64,000 nucleotides of DNA from Bacillus_AD sp047238185. GTDB lineage: Bacteria > Bacillota > Bacilli > Bacillales > DSM-1321. Under the pieces are notes generated by a model that saw only the letters and a list, made by a program, of their open reading frames with translations, had not been told where the DNA came from and did no database searches. Position numbers and translations under genes: made by a program. The stretch lies in assembly GCF_047238185.1 (NCBI RefSeq), contig NZ_JBDFMI010000006.1, forward strand, positions 434,001 through 498,000, in the 5' to 3' direction. Below, one piece after another: positions 46,958-55,620 of this stretch; positions within the stretch are counted from its first letter, which is position 1; the number at the start of each line of letters is the position of its first letter.

Positions 46958-48151
46958 TTATGCTAAAACGTTTTTGATGCGGTCGATTGCCCAGTCAAGT
47001 TCTTCTTTTGTAATCGTAAGCGGAGGAGCAAAGCGAATAACCATATCATGCGTTTCCTTGCAAAGCAGCCCGCTGTCTTTCAGTTGTTCACAATATGGAC
47101 GGGCTGGTTCTGTAAGCTCCATGCCGATAAACAATCCTTTTCCACGCACTTCTTTAATGATTGGATTCTTGATTTCTTTCAAGCGCTCCGTGAAATATTG
47201 GCCCATTTCTAATGAACGTTCAGCTAATTTTTCTTCTTCCAATACATCCAATGAAGCAATGGAAACCGCACAAGCAAGCGGGTTTCCACCGAAAGTGGAG
47301 CCATGTGAACCCGGATTGAAAACGCCTAATATATCGCTGTTTGCGGCTACACAAGAAATTGGGAATACTCCGCCTCCAAGCGCTTTACCCAGAATGTACA
47401 TATCAGGGATGATATCTTCCCAATCACAGGCAAATGTCTTGCCTGACCGGCAAAGCCCAGCCTGGATTTCATCAGCAATAAATAGTACATTGTTTTCTTT
47501 ACATAAGTCATATGCCGCTTTCAAGAATCCTTCAGGAGGAATGATGATGCCGGCTTCCCCTTGAATCGGTTCAATCAAAAATGCTGCTGTATTCGGTGTG
47601 ATCGCTTCTTTCAATGCTTCAATATCGCCATAAGGAATAAGTTTAATGCCCGGAAGCATAGGACCGAACCCACGTTGATATTCAGCATCTGAAGATAATG
47701 ATACCGCTGTCATTGTACGGCCGTGGAAGTTCCCTTCACAGGCAATGACTTCAGCCTGGCCATCCGCAACTCCCTTTACTTCATATGCCCAGCGACGCGC
47801 AGCCTTAAACGCTGTTTCTACTGCTTCTGCCCCTGTATTCATAGGTACAGTCATATTCTTAGTTGTCAGCTTGGCGATTCTTTCATACCATTCTCCCAGC
47901 TGGTCATTATGGAATGCGCGTGAAGTCAACGTCACACGGTCTGCTTGGTCCTTCAATGCTTGGATGATTTTTGGGTGTCTGTGCCCTTGGTTGACAGCTG
48001 AATAGGCGCTGAGCATATCCATGAATTTATTGCCTTCAGGATCCTGCACCCAAATCCCTTCAGCCTTTGAGATAACGATCGGCAGCGGATGATAATTATG
48101 CGCACCAAATTGTTCTGTTTGTTCAATCACTTTTTCTGATACTGTGTTCAT
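46958..48151 (-). CDS. rocD: Ornithine aminotransferase
   Basis: PLP enzyme converting ornithine and 2-oxoglutarate to glutamate semialdehyde and glutamate. FNAGAEAVETAFKAARRWAY-like segment PMNTGAEAVETAFKAARR, EPIQGEAGIIIPPEGF, LFIADEIQAGLCRSGKTFAC (PLP Asp) and ILGKALGGGVFPISC (Schiff-base Lys) are present. 397 residues, standard for RocD (401 in B. subtilis). Middle gene of the roc operon; a hairpin precedes it. Confidence 0.95.
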   Translation of the reverse strand: MNTVSEKVIEQTEQFGAHNYHPLPIVISKAEGIWVQDPEGNKFMDMLSAYSAVNQGHRHPKIIQALKDQADRVTLTSRAFHNDQLGEWYERIAKLTTKNMTVPMNTGAEAVETAFKAARRWAYEVKGVADGQAEVIACEGNFHGRTMTAVSLSSDAEYQRGFGPMLPGIKLIPYGDIEALKEAITPNTAAFLIEPIQGEAGIIIPPEGFLKAAYDLCKENNVLFIADEIQAGLCRSGKTFACDWEDIIPDMYILGKALGGGVFPISCVAANSDILGVFNPGSHGSTFGGNPLACAVSIASLDVLEEEKLAERSLEMGQYFTERLKEIKNPIIKEVRGKGLFIGMELTEPARPYCEQLKDSGLLCKETHDMVIRFAPPLTITKEELDWAIDRIKNVLA

Positions 48152-48184
48152 TCATTTATTCCCCCTAAATTGTATGAAAAGGGT

Positions 48185-48204
48185 CCGGCAGTTTAAGCTG
48201 CCGG
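48185..48204 (-). terminator. Intercistronic hairpin between rocA and rocD
   Basis: A perfect 7-bp GC-rich stem CCGGCAG / CTGCCGG with loop TTTAAG, followed by CCCTTTTC on the minus strand. It may reduce transcription into rocD or stabilise the rocA message. Confidence 0.55.
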
Positions 48205-48235
48205 CTTCCCGCCCCTTATATTGGCCATACTGACA

Positions 48236-49789
48236 TTAAAATTGTTCTGCTGTTGTCTTGCCCTGCATATGAAGCAGCAAGTAATCAGGACCACCGGCTT
48301 TTGAATCGGTACCTGACATATTGAAGCCGCCAAATGGCTGATAGCCGACAATTGCAGCTGTACATCCACGGTTGAAATACAGATTGCCGACATGGAAATC
48401 CTCACGTGCCTGTTGGATGTGGGCACGATTTTTAGAGATGACCGCACCTGTCAATCCGTAAATTGTATTGTTCGCGATATCGATGGCATGGTCGAAATCT
48501 TTCGCTTTGCAGAAAGCTACAACTGGCCCAAAGATTTCTTCCTGCATAATGCGTGCGTTCTCTTCGACATCGGCAATGATAGTAGGCTGGATGAAATATC
48601 CTTTTGAAGAATCGCCTTCTCCGCCTTGGACAAGCTTGCCTTCTTTCTTGCCGATTTCAATATAGCCCATAATTTTGTCATAAGCAGCTTGATCGATGAC
48701 TGGACCCATTTGGTCTCCGCCCTCTGCAGGGTTCCCGACCGTCATTTTTTTCGTTAATTCAACAGCACGCTCTAGCACTTCGTCGTATACATCCTCTACG
48801 ATCACAGCACGTGAACAGGCAGAACATTTTTGGCCAGAGAAACCGAATGCAGAAGTAACAATGGACTCTGCCGCCAATTCTAAATCCGCTTCGCTATCTA
48901 CGACGATTGTATCTTTTCCGCCCATTTCAGCGATAACCCGTTTCAGCCAAATTTGTCCATCATGCACTTTAGCTGCTCTTTCATTGATTCGGACCCCAAC
49001 GTCGCGTGAACCGGTGAAGGATACAAAACGAGTACGCGGATGATCGACAAGATAATCGCCAATTTCAGAACCGCTGCCGGGCACATAGTTCACTACTCCT
49101 GCCGGAAGACCTGCTTCCTCAAGAACTTCCATGAACTTAGCCGCAATAACAGCCGTAGTGCTTGCCGGTTTCAACAATACTGTATTGCCCGATACAACTG
49201 CTGCCACAGTCATTCCTGACATGATGGCAAACGGGAAGTTCCAAGGAGAAATGATCACTCCCACACCCAACGGAATATATCCAAATTGGTTATGCTCAAT
49301 GGCACGGCTTTCAACAGGCATTCCGTCCTTCAGCTTCAGCATTTGGCGGGCGTAGTATTCCATGAAGTCGATTCCTTCTGCCACATCCCCATCTGCTTGG
49401 CTCCAAGGTTTACCGGCTTCCTTCACAAGTATGGCAGAGAAATAATGCTTCTTCTTGCGAACAATTGCTGCCGCTTTGAAAAGAATATCGGCTCTCATTT
49501 CCGGACTTGTTTTTTTCCAAGTCTTGAACGTTTCATCGGCACTTTTCATTGCTTGCTCTGCATGTGCTTGGGTTGCCTTGGAAACGTATCCGATCACTTC
49601 ATCTTTTTTAGCGGGATTATAAGAAACAATCTTATCATCTGTCATTATTTTTTCGCCGTTAATAATCAGCGGGTAAGACTGTCCAAGTTCGTTTTCGACC
49701 TGCTGGATTGCTTCTTTGAATGATTGTTTCTCTGCTTCCAGGGAAAAATCAGTAAATGGTTCATGTTTATACGACTGTACCATCTTCAC
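48236..49789 (-). CDS. rocA: 1-pyrroline-5-carboxylate (glutamate semialdehyde) dehydrogenase
   Basis: NAD-dependent aldehyde dehydrogenase that oxidises glutamate-5-semialdehyde to glutamate, 517 residues as in B. subtilis RocA (515). SPWNFPFAIMSGMTVAAVVSGNTVLLKPAS (NAD and catalytic Asn), ISFTGS-type FVSFTGSRDVG, VIAEMGGKDTIVV (catalytic Glu) and GFSGQKCSACSRAV (nucleophilic Cys) are seen. First gene of the operon, with a consensus sigma-54 promoter about 40 bases before the ATG. Confidence 0.95.
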   Translation of the reverse strand: MKMVQSYKHEPFTDFSLEAEKQSFKEAIQQVENELGQSYPLIINGEKIMTDDKIVSYNPAKKDEVIGYVSKATQAHAEQAMKSADETFKTWKKTSPEMRADILFKAAAIVRKKKHYFSAILVKEAGKPWSQADGDVAEGIDFMEYYARQMLKLKDGMPVESRAIEHNQFGYIPLGVGVIISPWNFPFAIMSGMTVAAVVSGNTVLLKPASTTAVIAAKFMEVLEEAGLPAGVVNYVPGSGSEIGDYLVDHPRTRFVSFTGSRDVGVRINERAAKVHDGQIWLKRVIAEMGGKDTIVVDSEADLELAAESIVTSAFGFSGQKCSACSRAVIVEDVYDEVLERAVELTKKMTVGNPAEGGDQMGPVIDQAAYDKIMGYIEIGKKEGKLVQGGEGDSSKGYFIQPTIIADVEENARIMQEEIFGPVVAFCKAKDFDHAIDIANNTIYGLTGAVISKNRAHIQQAREDFHVGNLYFNRGCTAAIVGYQPFGGFNMSGTDSKAGGPDYLLLHMQGKTTAEQF

Positions 49790-49830
49790 ATCTCCTTTTT
49801 AAGTGCATTTGTTTTGTCGCTTTATTTAAT

Positions 49831-49847
49831 TGCAAGTATCGTGCCAA
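49831..49847 (-). promoter_or_regulatory. Sigma-54 (SigL) promoter of rocADG
   Basis: Minus strand TTGGCAC, GATAC, TTGCA: an exact -24/-12 consensus with GG and GC 10 bases apart. This matches the known SigL/RocR control of roc genes in B. subtilis. Confidence 0.92.
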
Positions 49848-49886
49848 TAGTGAAAACCTTACTTTCCAACACTTTCTATTAGGAGC

Positions 49887-49905
49887 ATGCAAAATTTATC
49901 GGCAT
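49887..49905. promoter_or_regulatory. Candidate RocR upstream activating site (proximal)
   Basis: The dyad ATGC-N11-GCAT begins with ATGCAAAATTT, like the left half of RocR UAS elements. It is centred about 77 bases upstream of the expected start. Confidence 0.45.
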
Positions 49906-49929
49906 ATATATATGATAAATAATTTTTCA

Positions 49930-49946
49930 TGCAACCAAAATTTGCA
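49930..49946. promoter_or_regulatory. Candidate RocR upstream activating site (distal)
   Basis: TGCAA, seven bases, TTGCA: an interrupted palindrome like the tandem RocR UAS of B. subtilis. Its centre is 42 bases, about four helical turns, from the proximal site. Confidence 0.65.
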
Positions 49947-50004
49947 CCTCTGCCATATAACCCTTACACTTATGGTATATTCTTTCAAAAGGGGATGATT
50001 ATGG

Positions 50005-51417
50005 GTGGACTTATATCAAATATTGAAAATCAATGGCTTTCAGCCTATATTGCGGACAATCGTCGATGTCATCGATATGGGCATTCATATCATTAACAAA
50101 GAAGGATTAACGATTATATACAATAAAAAAATGGCGGAAATAGAAGGAATGGCTTATGAAGATGTCATCGGAAAAGCCATTCCAGACATTTTCGACTTTC
50201 AGGAGGAATCGGTCAGCACCTTAATGGAGGCTCTTCAAACGGGCCATGAAACGAAAAATTCCAAGCAGACCTATTTTAATAATCTCGGGCAGGAAATCAC
50301 GACCATCAATGATACCTACCCTCTTTATGACGAGGAGCAGCAAATCATCGGAGCTATAGAGATCGCCAAAGACATTACTAATCTGGAACGGCTGATTAAA
50401 AATAATATTTTGAACAAGGGAGGCACCCGCTATACGTTTGACAGCATCATCGGGGCAAGCGAAAATTTTGCAGAAGTGATCGAAGCAAGCAAGAGGGTTA
50501 CGCGGACTTCTTCTTCCATCTTGATCGTCGGGGAAACCGGCACCGGCAAGGAATTGTTCGCCCAAAGCATCCACAATGGCAGCAATAGGTCCTCTCAGCC
50601 ATTCATCAGCCAAAATTGCGCATCCCTTCCAGACAGTCTAATCGAAGGCATTTTATTCGGAACAAAAAAAGGCGCTTTTACTGGCTCCATAGAACGCCCT
50701 GGCTTATTTGAACAGGCTGAAGGAGGTACCTTGCTTCTCGATGAAATCAACTCACTGGCACCAGCATTGCAGGCCAAGCTTTTGCGGGCGCTCCAAGAAA
50801 AAACGATACGCCGTGTCGGCGATACAAAGGATAAAAAAATAGATGTACGGGTTATCGCAACCATCAATGAAGATCCGATTGAAGCAATCGCCAATGACCA
50901 TTTGCGAAAAGACCTTTATTACCGGCTCAGTGTCGTCTCCCTCTTCATCCCTCCGCTGCGGGAGAGAAAACAGGACATCCTTTTACTGGCGCAATCATTC
51001 ATAGAAAAATTCAATGCACTATTCGATATGACAGTCCAAGGCATTTCCGAAGAGGCTTTAACCTTGTTCCTCGAATATGATTGGCCAGGCAATGTACGCG
51101 AGCTCGAGCATATAATCGAAGGGACGATGAATCTTTTGGAGCCGCAAGATAAAGAAATCAAATCTATCCATCTGCCGATGCAATTCAAAAACAAAATGCG
51201 TATAAAGGATCCTGTTCTGGACACAACCATTCCGGTTAGTACACAGACGGAAGCAGTCACAGCTTTGCCTTTGGATGATTATATGGAGAAAACCGAAAAG
51301 AACTATCTGCTCAGCATTTTGAACAGCCACGGGCATAATATATCGCAGGCTGCCAAGGCACTCAACATAAGCCGGCAGAGCCTTCAATACCGCCTTCGGA
51401 AATTTAATATTAAATAA
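50005..51417 (+). CDS. rocR: RocR, sigma-54-dependent activator of arginine catabolism
   Basis: 470 residues. The PAS sensor (VIDMGIHIINKEGLTIIYNKKMAEIE) senses ornithine or citrulline in B. subtilis. The AAA+ domain has VGETGTGKELFAQSIHNG, FGTKKGAFTGS (sigma-54 loop; the last residue is Ser instead of Ala), GTLLLDEINSL and WPGNVRELEHIIEG. The C-terminal Fis-type HTH is NISQAAKALNISRQSLQYRLRK. It starts with GTG, nine bases after GGGGA, and is divergent from rocA across a 215-base region that contains the sigma-54 promoter and UAS elements. Assignment rests on strong similarity along the full length to RocR and on location. Confidence 0.93.
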   Translation: MDLYQILKINGFQPILRTIVDVIDMGIHIINKEGLTIIYNKKMAEIEGMAYEDVIGKAIPDIFDFQEESVSTLMEALQTGHETKNSKQTYFNNLGQEITTINDTYPLYDEEQQIIGAIEIAKDITNLERLIKNNILNKGGTRYTFDSIIGASENFAEVIEASKRVTRTSSSILIVGETGTGKELFAQSIHNGSNRSSQPFISQNCASLPDSLIEGILFGTKKGAFTGSIERPGLFEQAEGGTLLLDEINSLAPALQAKLLRALQEKTIRRVGDTKDKKIDVRVIATINEDPIEAIANDHLRKDLYYRLSVVSLFIPPLRERKQDILLLAQSFIEKFNALFDMTVQGISEEALTLFLEYDWPGNVRELEHIIEGTMNLLEPQDKEIKSIHLPMQFKNKMRIKDPVLDTTIPVSTQTEAVTALPLDDYMEKTEKNYLLSILNSHGHNISQAAKALNISRQSLQYRLRKFNIK

Positions 51418-51524
51418 TCAATGCTGATTATTTAAGTTTGGAGTATTCTGAGCGTATAATAGTTTAGTAGACTTTTGTTTCTCATGAATTGCATTGAAAT
51501 AGGAGAAAAAGGAGCTGTTATGGA

Positions 51525-51860
51525 ATGATCGTCGTGACAAACCGTATTAAAGTGAAACAAGGAATGGCTGAAAAAATGGCTGGGAGCTTCACTAAGCCAG
51601 GCGCATTGCAAAGTATGGACGGATTTGTGAAGGTTGAAGTTCTGATCACCAAGAATTTACCCGATTATGACGAGCTGAATGTGAATATGTATTGGGAGAA
51701 CATGGAGGGCTTTACTGCCTGGAGACAAAGCGATTCTTTCAAAGAAGCCCACAAACGTCCGGATCCTCAATCGGATGAAGCAAAAAAAGAATCACCAATT
51801 CTCGGCAGCGAATTACTTATGTATGACGTAGCTTCCGTGCTCGAAGCAACTGCAAAATAA
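51525..51860 (+). CDS. IsdG/HmoA-like heme-degrading monooxygenase
   Basis: 111 residues with a dimeric alpha-beta barrel (antibiotic biosynthesis monooxygenase) fold. VTNRIKVKQGMAEKMAGSF has the conserved Asn, and YWENMEGFTAWRQSDSFKEAHKR the Trp and the His that binds heme, followed by PILGSELLMYDVA. The pattern is that of IsdG-type enzymes that open the heme ring to release iron. No Fur box was recognised upstream. AGGAGAAAAAGGAGC lies before ATG. Monocistronic, with a strong terminator. Confidence 0.82.
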   Translation: MIVVTNRIKVKQGMAEKMAGSFTKPGALQSMDGFVKVEVLITKNLPDYDELNVNMYWENMEGFTAWRQSDSFKEAHKRPDPQSDEAKKESPILGSELLMYDVASVLEATAK

Positions 51861-51871
51861 AATAGACATAT

Positions 51872-51892
51872 GCACAGCCTTAATGGCTGTGC
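51872..51892 (+). terminator. Terminator of the IsdG-like gene
   Basis: A perfect 8-bp stem GCACAGCC / GGCTGTGC with loop TTAAT, then TATTTTTTT. Confidence 0.88.
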
Positions 51893-51896
51893 TATT

Positions 51897-52071
51897 TTTT
51901 TGAAGAAGCTATGCTTAAGGCGTGAAATCAATACCAAAAGGACCGGTGGCGGTTTTCTCATCCAGCTCCAAGCGCCACACCCCCTCGGTCTTAAGCCAAA
52001 TCTTGTTCAAAGGCATAGACTAGCCTTTATCAGTGCTTCGTCTTAAGCTGGTCGTGGGGAAGCAGGCGCTT
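51897..52071 (+). repeat. Dispersed palindromic intergenic repeat, copy B (long form)
   Basis: The first about 75 bases match copy A at 34551-34620 in opposite orientation. The rest folds as a cloverleaf-like element: outer arms AAGCGCC (51970-51976) and GGCGCTT (52065-52071), an inner hairpin AAAGGC / GCCTTT (52009-52028), and two TCTTAAGC motifs flanking it. It lies between the IsdG-like gene terminator and ybaK. Similar SCCAGCT...GGCGCTT intergenic repeats are widespread in Bacillaceae genomes, as I recall, but I cannot name the family with certainty. Confidence 0.6.
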
Positions 52072-52077
52072 TTGCTA

Positions 52078-52539
52078 TTATTTACATACATCCACCCAAT
52101 CAGTCGCTTTCGAATAGGTTTGAAGCTCATCCAATGATAGTTCAATTGCCGAATGGCTGCTGCCGCATGCAGGGAAGACTGTTTCAAAACGCTTCAGCGA
52201 TTCATCCAAATAGACGTCCAACTTATTTCGCAGTCCAAACGGGCATACTCCCCCTATCGCATGTCCCGTAAAATGGAGTACTTCATCTGGCGAAAGCATT
52301 TTAGCTTTATAGCCAAATCTCGTTTTAAATTTTTTATTATCGATTTTCATGTCCCCTGCAGTGACGACAAGGATGGCGGTGTCTTCTTCCTTGAAAGATA
52401 ATGTTTTGGCGATACGGGCAGGAATAACCCCTACTGCCGCCGCTGCTTCATCAACTGTAGCGCTGGATTCAACAAATTCCTGTATGCGGCCATCTATCCG
52501 GAACTCCTGAAAATACTCTTTTACTTGTTCAATGGACAT
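52078..52539 (-). CDS. ybaK: YbaK/EbsC-type Cys-tRNA(Pro)/mischarged-tRNA deacylase
   Basis: 153 residues. VDEAAAAVGVIPARIAKTLSFK and TGHAIGGVCPFGLRNKLDVYLDESLKRFE are the YbaK/INS-superfamily signatures; the conserved lysine is in ARIAKTL. The family hydrolyses misacylated Cys- or Ala-tRNA(Pro). It ends at the repeat and has no partner gene. TTGCGGAGAATGACATGTCC region gives an AGGAG start context. Confidence 0.9.
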   Translation of the reverse strand: MSIEQVKEYFQEFRIDGRIQEFVESSATVDEAAAAVGVIPARIAKTLSFKEEDTAILVVTAGDMKIDNKKFKTRFGYKAKMLSPDEVLHFTGHAIGGVCPFGLRNKLDVYLDESLKRFETVFPACGSSHSAIELSLDELQTYSKATDWVDVCK

Positions 52540-52798
52540 GTCATTCTCCTCCTGGCTTACTAATAATCAAATTATTCAGATATTTAATGACTATTATAGC
52601 ACTCACTGTTACTTGATTGTTATGAAACTGTTCAAATCAGTTGACACGCGGATATTATTCATTTATTTACATTTATTCAATAAACATACATACACCATGA
52701 CTATTAAGTCTCTATCCCTACATATATTTGAAAATTTTTTTACCTTGATACCAACATAATGGAACCGCTTTCTTCTAATAATTCTTTTAATTAGGCGA

Positions 52799-52827
52799 TT
52801 GACAGATTCTCCATCTCTTAGTACTAT
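52799..52827 (+). promoter_or_regulatory. Sigma-A promoter of the S-box/metNIQ operon
   Basis: TTGACA, 17 bases, TACTAT, about 30 bases before the S-box aptamer. The preceding 260 bases after ybaK are AT-rich with no supported gene. Confidence 0.8.
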
Positions 52828-52854
52828 TTTTTTAATATTAAAACTTCATACCAT

Positions 52855-53010
52855 TCTTATCGAGAGTGACCGAGGGACAAGGCCCTATGACGTCCGGCAA
52901 CCCCCTGTAAGGGAAGGTGCCAATTCCTGCAGAATGACTTTCATTCTGAAAGATAAGCCGATGCACATGTGCAAATCGATGCTTCTTTCAGTGGAAAGAA
53001 GCATTTTTTA
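52855..53010 (+). promoter_or_regulatory. SAM-I (S-box) riboswitch with transcription terminator
   Basis: The aptamer at 52855-52957 has the signature CTTATCGAGAGTGACCGAGG, then GACGTCCGGCAACC and a closing GATAAG. The terminator at 52979-53004 is ATGCTTCTTTC / GAAAGAAGCAT plus T6. GAAAGATAAGCCGAT (aptamer 3' side) can pair with ATCGATGCTTCTTTC of the terminator, so an alternative antiterminator exists. High SAM stabilises the aptamer and terminates transcription before metN. Confidence 0.95.
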
Positions 53011-53062
53011 ATTCCAAAAACCATTCTTTAGCAACGGGAAATACATATAAGGAGGACACCAT

Positions 53063-54076
53063 ATGATTAATATTCAAAATGTTTCAAAAATTTATAAAAC
53101 AAAGAGTGGCGAAGTGACAGGTGTGGATCAGGTTTCACTATCCATTCATGAAGGAGAAATATATGGGATTGTCGGCTATTCAGGAGCCGGAAAAAGTTCT
53201 TTGCTGCGCTGTATTAACCTGCTGGAGCGTCCTACATCAGGGAGCATTTATGTAGATGGCCAAGATTTAACAAAATTAAAAAGCGAAGAGTTAAGGCGGG
53301 CCCGCCTTAAAATCGGGATGATCTTTCAGCATTTCTACTTAATCAGCCAAAAAACAATCTATGAAAATATTGCTTTTTCCTTAAAGGCTGCCAAAACACC
53401 GGCCTCCGAAATCAAGGCGCGTGTCGAGGAATTACTCGATATAGTAGGCCTTCTCGATAAAAAAGATGTCTATCCATCCCAATTAAGCGGCGGGCAAAAG
53501 CAAAGGGTAGGCATCGCGCGCGCCCTGGCAAATAACCCGACTGTCCTGCTTTGCGATGAAGCGACATCGGCACTTGATCCTACCACAACCAAATCCATCC
53601 TTGCCTTGTTGAAAAAAATCAATGAGGAATTGAACATAACAATTGTACTGATTACACATGAAATGAATGTTGTAAAAGAAATTTGCCATCGAATGGCCAT
53701 CATGGAACGGGGAAAGGTGATTGAAGAAGGCCAGGTATATGACCTTTTTGCCAACCCTTCCACTGGGCTGACAAAGGAATTCATCTCTAGTGTCCTATCG
53801 TACGAGATTCCATCTGCCATTCTGGACACGTGCAATGGAACCATCGTCAAAATTACATTTAGGGGATCGATCGCCGGCGAAGGCATCCTCTCTGATACAC
53901 TGCAGACATTTGCTGTACAAGGCAATTTTCTGCATGGATCAATCGAATACATCCAAAAAAAACCTCTTGGCGTCTTCATTATGGAGATAGCAGGGAAAAA
54001 GGCGGAAGTGCAGGCAGCGCTGCAATTTATTGCAAATCGTTCGGCACAAGTGGAGGTGATACGCCATGGGCTTTGA
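53063..54076 (+). CDS. metN: Methionine ABC transporter ATP-binding protein
   Basis: 337 residues. Walker A GYSGAGKSS, Q-loop IFQHFYLI, signature LSGGQKQRVGIARAL, Walker B VLLCDEATSALDP, H-loop ITHE, and a C-terminal NIL domain (about residues 262-337) that senses methionine in MetN (trans-inhibition). First gene behind the S-box riboswitch; overlaps metI by 11 bases. Confidence 0.95.
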   Translation: MINIQNVSKIYKTKSGEVTGVDQVSLSIHEGEIYGIVGYSGAGKSSLLRCINLLERPTSGSIYVDGQDLTKLKSEELRRARLKIGMIFQHFYLISQKTIYENIAFSLKAAKTPASEIKARVEELLDIVGLLDKKDVYPSQLSGGQKQRVGIARALANNPTVLLCDEATSALDPTTTKSILALLKKINEELNITIVLITHEMNVVKEICHRMAIMERGKVIEEGQVYDLFANPSTGLTKEFISSVLSYEIPSAILDTCNGTIVKITFRGSIAGEGILSDTLQTFAVQGNFLHGSIEYIQKKPLGVFIMEIAGKKAEVQAALQFIANRSAQVEVIRHGL

Positions 54077-54737
54077 TTTTGCACATTTGGCCGAACTCAT
54101 ACCGGATATTAATCAAGCATTCTTACAGACACTCTATATGATTGCCATCTCTCTTGCCGTATCCACCATTATCGGATTGCCTACTGGCATTCTTTTATAC
54201 ATGTCAGATAAGGGCCTTTTCATTAACGGACGGTGGTTGAATGGCATCCTTGGCTTCATCGTCAATATGATCCGGTCCATTCCTTTTATTATATTGCTTG
54301 TTGCCCTAATTCCTTTGACCAATGCGCTTTTGGGCACTACTATCGGCCCTGCAGCGGCAAGTGTCTCTTTATCGGTAGCAGCGATACCTTTCTTTGCCCG
54401 CATTGTTGAAACAGCTTTGCGTGAAATCGATAAAGGGGTTATTGAAGCAGCTATCGCAGCCGGAGCAACTCCATGGATGATCATTAAAGACGTGCTTTTG
54501 CTTGAAGCCAAATCCGGCATTATATCAGGGATTACACTGACCCTTATTTCACTGATTGGTTTCTCGGCAATGGCAGGCGTTGTCGGCGGAGGCGGGATAG
54601 GCGATTTAGCCATCCGCTTCGGCTATTACCGTTATGACAATACGATCATGATAACAACCGTCATTATCCTGATCATCCTCGTCCAATTAATCCAGCTTCT
54701 TGGCGACTGGATCGCCAAAGCGGTTGATAAAAGATAA
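54066..54737 (+). CDS. metI: Methionine ABC transporter permease
   Basis: 223 residues, five hydrophobic segments. QAFLQTLYMIAISLAVSTIIGLPTG and the EAA loop EAAIAAGATPWMIIKDVLLLEAKSGI are typical of MetI, ending GDWIAKAVDKR. Between metN and metQ. Confidence 0.95.
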   Translation: MGFDFAHLAELIPDINQAFLQTLYMIAISLAVSTIIGLPTGILLYMSDKGLFINGRWLNGILGFIVNMIRSIPFIILLVALIPLTNALLGTTIGPAAASVSLSVAAIPFFARIVETALREIDKGVIEAAIAAGATPWMIIKDVLLLEAKSGIISGITLTLISLIGFSAMAGVVGGGGIGDLAIRFGYYRYDNTIMITTVIILIILVQLIQLLGDWIAKAVDKR

Positions 54738-54764
54738 AACACATATAGAAAGTGGGAGAACTTC

Positions 54765-55592
54765 ATGAAGAAATGGTTTTTGGCAATTATTCTAGTATTA
54801 TCGGTTACTGCACTTGCAGCTTGTGGAGGAAAAGATTCAGGGAAAGCTGCAGACAAAGACACGAAAGAAATAAAAATAGGTGCAACAGCAGGCCCATACA
54901 GCGACATGGTGAAGAAAGCTATCCAACCTGGCTTAGAGAAGAAAGGATACAAGGTCAAAATCGTTGAATTCAGCGATTATATTCAACCCAACAAAGCATT
55001 AGCAAATGGGGATATCCAATTGAACTTATTCCAACATAGCATTTACCTAGAAAACTTTGCGAAGGAAAACCATTTGGATCTGACAGCTCTTATTTCTGTC
55101 CCTACTGCTCCAATGGGCATCTATTCAAAAAAATACAAATCGCTGGACGGCATAAAGGAAGGCTCGGCCATCACCATTCCAAATGACCCGACCAACGCAG
55201 CCCGGGCATTCCATACGCTGGAAGATGAAGGGCTCCTGAAATTGGATCCAAAAACGGACCCACTGACTGTATCCGAAAAAGATGTGAAAGAAAATAAAAA
55301 GCATTTAAAATTCCAGCCAATTGAAGCAGGACAGCTCCCACGCTCAGTTGATAGCGCAGATTTAGCAGCCATTCCAGGCAACTTTGCCTTGGCAGCCAAA
55401 ATGGATTTATTAAGTGCGCTTACGCTTGAAAATATGCTCGACCCATACCGCAACATCATCGCCGTTCAAACAGATAAAAAAGATGCTGCATACGCTAAAG
55501 ATGTGAAAGAAGTCGTGGAATCGCCTGAATTTGAAAAAGTAATTGATGCCGACTTCAAAGGCTTCGGAAAACCAGATTGGATGAAAAAATAA
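54765..55592 (+). CDS. metQ: Methionine-binding lipoprotein
   Basis: 275 residues. The signal peptide has lipobox LAAC (Cys at residue 20). NlpA-type binding protein: IKIGATAGPYSDMVKKAIQPGLEKKGY, NLFQHSIYLENF, SAITIPNDPTNAARAFHTLE and QLPRSVDSADLAAIPGNFAL. Binds D/L-methionine outside the membrane. Third gene of the operon. Confidence 0.95.
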   Translation: MKKWFLAIILVLSVTALAACGGKDSGKAADKDTKEIKIGATAGPYSDMVKKAIQPGLEKKGYKVKIVEFSDYIQPNKALANGDIQLNLFQHSIYLENFAKENHLDLTALISVPTAPMGIYSKKYKSLDGIKEGSAITIPNDPTNAARAFHTLEDEGLLKLDPKTDPLTVSEKDVKENKKHLKFQPIEAGQLPRSVDSADLAAIPGNFALAAKMDLLSALTLENMLDPYRNIIAVQTDKKDAAYAKDVKEVVESPEFEKVIDADFKGFGKPDWMKK

Positions 55593-55620
55593 GTTTTTAA
55601 ATGGGAAAGAGGGAATCAGA

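Noticed and set aside
51412..51433. AAATAATCA / TGATTATTT hairpin at the rocR stop as a terminator
   Set aside because: All A-T stem with no U-run after it; stability too low to call.
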